Shown: one piece after another, positions 5,494 to 7,871 of the stretch
Position numbering within the stretch: the first letter of the stretch is position 1
Layout: each line of letters begins with the position of its first letter
Assembly (NCBI GenBank): GCA_003512875.1
Contig: DONZ01000144.1
Coordinates: forward strand, 1-7,871
DNA length: 7,871 nt
Direction: 5' to 3'
DNA from: Desulfovibrio sp.
Lineage (GTDB): Bacteria; Desulfobacterota; Desulfovibrionia; Desulfovibrionales; Desulfovibrionaceae
Program-made: the position numbers and the translations under genes
The notes under the pieces: model-generated
Told to the model about the DNA's origin: nothing
Database searches by the model: none
The model's input: only the letters and a program-made list of their open reading frames with translations

Positions 5494-6132
5494 TTATCCC
5501 TTCGTGACTTGAGAAAAATCAAGTTCGACAGGAGTTTGACGCCCAAAAATAGATACTGAAACTCTAAGTTTGCCTTTATCATGGTTCACATCTTCCACAG
5601 TACCATTAAATCCGCCAAAAGGTCCGTCAAGCACGCGAACGTCATCGCCCGCCTCAAATTTCACTTTTGGTCCCGGATTATCCTGTCCTTCCTTCACCAA
5701 GGAAAGAATACGGCGGACATCGTCGCTCGCCATGGGAGCGGGACGGTTTTTGCCGCCGACAAATCCGGTTACTTTCGGTATGCTTTGAACAAGATGCCAT
5801 GAAAAATCGGTCATGGTCATTTGGACCATGATATAACCCGGAAAAAGTTTGCGGGTTACGGTTCTTCTTTGTCCGTCCTTGCCGATTTCAACAACTTTTT
5901 CAGTCGGCAAAAGAACCTGATGGATAAGCCCTTCGTCTTGAGCTGTTCGTTTCAGCTCGTTGATTTGCTTTTCCACTCTCATCTCAAAACCGGAATAGGT
6001 ATGCAACATATACCAGTTATGATATTCGTTTTCATGAGAGCTGAAAGCAGGGTCGGAAGAACCGCTTGCAACTTCAACGATATTTTCTTGGCTCACTTCT
6101 TGAGAGTCAATATTGATATTTTCTTTATCCAT
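5494..6132 (-). CDS. nusG: Transcription termination/antitermination factor NusG
   Basis: NusG binds the RNA polymerase clamp, increases processivity, and links polymerase to Rho or to the leading ribosome. The protein has 212 residues against 181 in E. coli. The NGN domain runs from about residue 39 (WYMLHTYSGFEMRVEKQI) through LLPTEKVVEI, RKLFPGYIMVQM and WHLVQSIPKVTGFVGG to about 146. The KOW domain begins near 158 (FEAGDDVRVLDGPFGGFNG) and ends SIFGRQTPVELDFSQVTKG. Residues 1-38 are an acidic, Ser-rich, probably disordered tail (MDKENINIDSQEVSQENIVE and on) about 30 residues longer than the E. coli N-terminus. ATG 6132 is supported by TTGGAG nine bases upstream. It follows secE after 33 bp, the classic secE-nusG pair. 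Confidence 0.99.
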   Translation of the reverse strand: MDKENINIDSQEVSQENIVEVASGSSDPAFSSHENEYHNWYMLHTYSGFEMRVEKQINELKRTAQDEGLIHQVLLPTEKVVEIGKDGQRRTVTRKLFPGYIMVQMTMTDFSWHLVQSIPKVTGFVGGKNRPAPMASDDVRRILSLVKEGQDNPGPKVKFEAGDDVRVLDGPFGGFNGTVEDVNHDKGKLRVSVSIFGRQTPVELDFSQVTKG

Positions 6133-6165
6133 GATAAAACTCCAATTAGGAAAAATAACTATCCG

Positions 6166-6450
6166 CTATGACAAAATCATGCGAATAGCACCAGAAAGGA
6201 GAAAATCCACTAAACCTAAAAGGAGCGCCATGACGGTAACAAATCCTAATACAACCAAACCGGTTGTACGAGTTTCTTTCATGGTTGGCCAACTTACTTT
6301 ACGAAGCTCAGTACGAGAAAGTAAGAAGTAGCTTTTAAAAGCAGAAAAGCGTTCTGACAAACTGCTTTTGCTTTGCTTTGATTTTTGTGCTTCCGCTGCT
6401 TTATTGGCAGGTTGTGAAGCATTTTTTACTTCTGCGTTATCTTTGCTCAT
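6166..6450 (-). CDS. secE: Preprotein translocase subunit SecE
   Basis: SecE is the small essential subunit that clamps the SecY channel in the inner membrane. The 94 residues begin MSKDNAEVKNASQPAN at ATG 6450. A charged, Ala/Lys-rich N-terminal tail (1-34) is followed by an amphipathic helix and the family signature RTELRKVSWPTMKET (about 46-60). A single C-terminal transmembrane helix (about 63-84, GLVVLGFVTVMALLLGLVDFLL) follows, so this is the one-helix form found in most bacteria rather than the three-helix E. coli form. A longer in-frame reading from 6507 would run through the tRNA gene and is rejected. The only ribosome-binding signal is a weak GGGA, and the start lies 24 nt from the end of tRNA-Trp. 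Confidence 0.97.
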   Translation of the reverse strand: MSKDNAEVKNASQPANKAAEAQKSKQSKSSLSERFSAFKSYFLLSRTELRKVSWPTMKETRTTGLVVLGFVTVMALLLGLVDFLLSGAIRMILS

Positions 6451-6474
6451 AAATATCCCAATTATGAAAGAAAA

Positions 6475-6550
6475 TGGCAGGTCAGGAGGGATTCGAACCC
6501 CCAGCATTCGGTTTTGGAGACCGACGCTCTACCGTTAGAGCTACTGACCT
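6475..6550 (-). tRNA. trnW: tRNA-Trp (anticodon CCA)
   Basis: The minus strand holds a 76-nt cloverleaf including an encoded CCA end (6475-6477). The acceptor stem AGGTCAG pairs with CTGACCT, with discriminator G. The D arm is GCTC...GAGC. The anticodon arm TCGGT-CTCCAAA-ACCGA puts CCA in the loop. The T arm carries GGTTCGAATCC. It reads the UGG codon. It lies between rpmG (12 bp away) and secE (24 bp away) inside the operon, so it must be cut out of the mRNA by tRNA-processing RNases. Confidence 0.98.
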
Positions 6551-6562
6551 GCTCTATGAAAA

Positions 6563-6712
6563 CTACTTGGTTTCTCTGTGAAGCGTATGTTTCTTATCCC
6601 AAGGACAATACTTTTTCACTTCAAGACGACCAGTAGTATTCTTCTTGTTTTTTACCGTCGCGTAGTTACGTCGCTTGCACTCAGTGCAAGCAAGTAAAAT
6701 ATTAACGCGCAT
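6563..6712 (-). CDS. rpmG: 50S ribosomal protein L33
   Basis: This small protein of the large subunit lies near the E site. The 49-residue frame starts [20 protein letters not shown] at ATG 6712 and ends [16 protein letters not shown] lies a few bases upstream, inside the end of tuf, whose stop is only three bases away, so the two are translationally close. The first zinc-ribbon knuckle is present (Cys9, Cys12). The second is incomplete: YCPWDKKHT has Cys36, but the usual fourth cysteine is Asp39. It is therefore intermediate between the zinc-binding (C+) and zinc-free (C-) forms of L33. Identity is certain. Confidence 0.97.
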   Translation of the reverse strand: MRVNILLACTECKRRNYATVKNKKNTTGRLEVKKYCPWDKKHTLHRETK

Positions 6713-6715
6713 TTG

Positions 6716-7871
6716 TTACTCCAAAATTTCAGTAACAACACCGGAACCAACAGTACGTCCACCTTCACGGATAGCAAAACGCAAGCCTTGTTCCATAGCG
6801 ATTGGGTGGATAAGTTCAACGGTGAAGGTAGAGTTATCACCAGGCATAACCATTTCCACGCCTTCTGCAAGAGCGATAGAGCCGGTGATGTCAGTGGTAC
6901 GGAAATAGAATTGTGGACGATAGCCGGTGAAGAATGGAGTATGACGTCCGCCTTCTTCTTTGCTCAAAACGTAAACTTCTGCTTTGAATTTCTTGTGAGG
7001 AGTAATAGATTTTGGAGCAGCGAGAACCTGACCGCGTTCAACTTCTTCACGTTTTACGCCACGAAGGAGAACACCGACGTTATCGCCCGCTTCACCTTGG
7101 TCAAGAAGCTTACGGAACATTTCAACACCGGTACAGGTGGAAGTCATGGTAGGTTTAATACCTACGATTTCAACTGCATCGCCAACTTTGATAACGCCTT
7201 TTTCAACACGGCCGGTAACAACTGTACCACGACCTGAAATTGAGAAAACGTCTTCAATAGGCATGAGGAATGGTTTATCAACTTCACGTTGCGGATCAGG
7301 AATATAATCATCGCAAGCCTGAAGAAGATCGAGAATGCATTTAGCTTCTGCGCTGTCAGCGCTGTCGGTATTGAGAGCGTTAAGAGCGGAACCTCTGATT
7401 ACAGGAATATCGTCTCCCGGAAAACCGTTTGCTGTAAGAAGTTCGCGCATTTCCATTTCAACGAGTTCGAGAAGTTCTTCGTCGTCAACTTGGTCGCATT
7501 TGTTCATGAATACGATAAGATAAGGAACACCGACTTGGCGGGCAAGAAGGATGTGTTCTTTTGTTTGAGGCATAGGACCGTCGGTTGCGGCAACAACGAT
7601 GATTGCAGCGTCCATTTGAGCGGCGCCTGTGATCATGTTTTTGATGTAGTCGGCGTGACCCGGGCAGTCAACGTGAGCATAGTGACGTTTTTCAGTTTCG
7701 TATTCAACGTGAGAAGTAGCGATGGTGATACCGCGTTCTTTTTCTTCCGGAGCTTTGTCGATACTGTTGTAGTCAATGAATTGACCATTACCTTTAAGAC
7801 CAGCAACTTTGGTGATAGCAGCTGTTAAAGTAGTTTTACCGTGGTCAATGTGACCGATAGTACCAATGTTA
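6716..7871 (-). CDS. tuf: Elongation factor Tu (5' end beyond window)
   Basis: EF-Tu is the GTPase that delivers aminoacyl-tRNA to the ribosomal A site. The visible 384 codons begin [14 protein letters not shown], so only about 13 N-terminal residues are missing. The frame is open to the window edge; the ATG at 7636 is internal. In order: P-loop GHIDHGKT, switch I with [21 protein letters not shown]3 DCPGH, G4 NKCD, G5 SAL, then domain II ([23 protein letters not shown]) and domain III ([21 protein letters not shown] to [10 protein letters not shown]). No motif is altered. It is the first visible gene of the operon, so the promoter lies outside, to the right. Confidence 0.99.
   Translation of the reverse strand, partial: NIGTIGHIDHGKTTLTAAITKVAGLKGNGQFIDYNSIDKAPEEKERGITIATSHVEYETEKRHYAHVDCPGHADYIKNMITGAAQMDAAIIVVAATDGPMPQTKEHILLARQVGVPYLIVFMNKCDQVDDEELLELVEMEMRELLTANGFPGDDIPVIRGSALNALNTDSADSAEAKCILDLLQACDDYIPDPQREVDKPFLMPIEDVFSISGRGTVVTGRVEKGVIKVGDAVEIVGIKPTMTSTCTGVEMFRKLLDQGEAGDNVGVLLRGVKREEVERGQVLAAPKSITPHKKFKAEVYVLSKEEGGRHTPFFTGYRPQFYFRTTDITGSIALAEGVEMVMPGDNSTFTVELIHPIAMEQGLRFAIREGGRTVGSGVVTEILE

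Noticed and set aside
6451..6507. N-terminal extension of secE from 6507
   Set aside because: It would translate tRNA-Trp sequence; the ATG at 6450 gives a normal SecE.
6713..7828. Plus-strand open frames of up to 179 codons opposite tuf
   Set aside because: They mirror the strongly biased tuf codons, show no family features, and lie against a certain gene.

Overview
The window comes from a bacterium that is probably a delta-proteobacterial sulfate reducer of the Desulfovibrio type. This is inferred from the protein sequences: EF-Tu with GHIDHGKT and [14 protein letters not shown], an L33 ending [14 protein letters not shown], and the gene order tuf-rpmG-trnW-secE-nusG-rplKAJL. No 16S rRNA or other decisive marker is present. 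By eye the DNA is AT-rich, especially between genes. Every gene I can support lies on the minus strand, so transcription runs from right to left.

Right part (about 7871 down to 3013): a translation and transcription operon. In transcription order it holds tuf (5' end outside the window), rpmG, tRNA-Trp, secE, nusG, rplK, rplA, rplJ and rplL, closed by a strong intrinsic terminator at 3013-3040. It encodes an elongation factor, the tRNA for the UGG codon, five large-subunit proteins (L33, L11, L1, L10, L7/L12), the SecE translocase subunit and the NusG elongation factor. The two longest gaps hold leader RNAs. An L10-type kink-turn leader precedes rplJ, and a 119-nt leader with a small hairpin precedes rplA and may be the L1 control site. 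rplJ starts at a GTG (4025) with a strong Shine-Dalgarno, not at the upstream ATG (4073).

Middle part (about 3012 down to 2016): close to 1 kb without a convincing intact gene. In most bacteria rpoB and rpoC follow rplL directly. Here they do not, so the cluster appears broken at this point. Short coding-like stretches in several minus-strand frames (2349-2947) may be a decayed gene.

Left part (2015 down to 1): three independently transcribed minus-strand genes. The first is a non-haem ferritin with a complete ferroxidase centre, its own promoter, a hairpin in its leader and a clear terminator. The second is an unrecognised multi-helix membrane protein with a possible internal duplication, whose predicted promoter carries two inverted repeats. 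The third is the N-terminal part of a sodium:neurotransmitter-symporter-family transporter in which the usual Na1-site asparagine is alanine.

I found no CRISPR array, insertion sequence, prophage or recognisable novel defence system. The points most worth checking are the missing rpoB, the repeat-rich ferritin control region, the variant NSS transporter and the possible repeat in the membrane protein.
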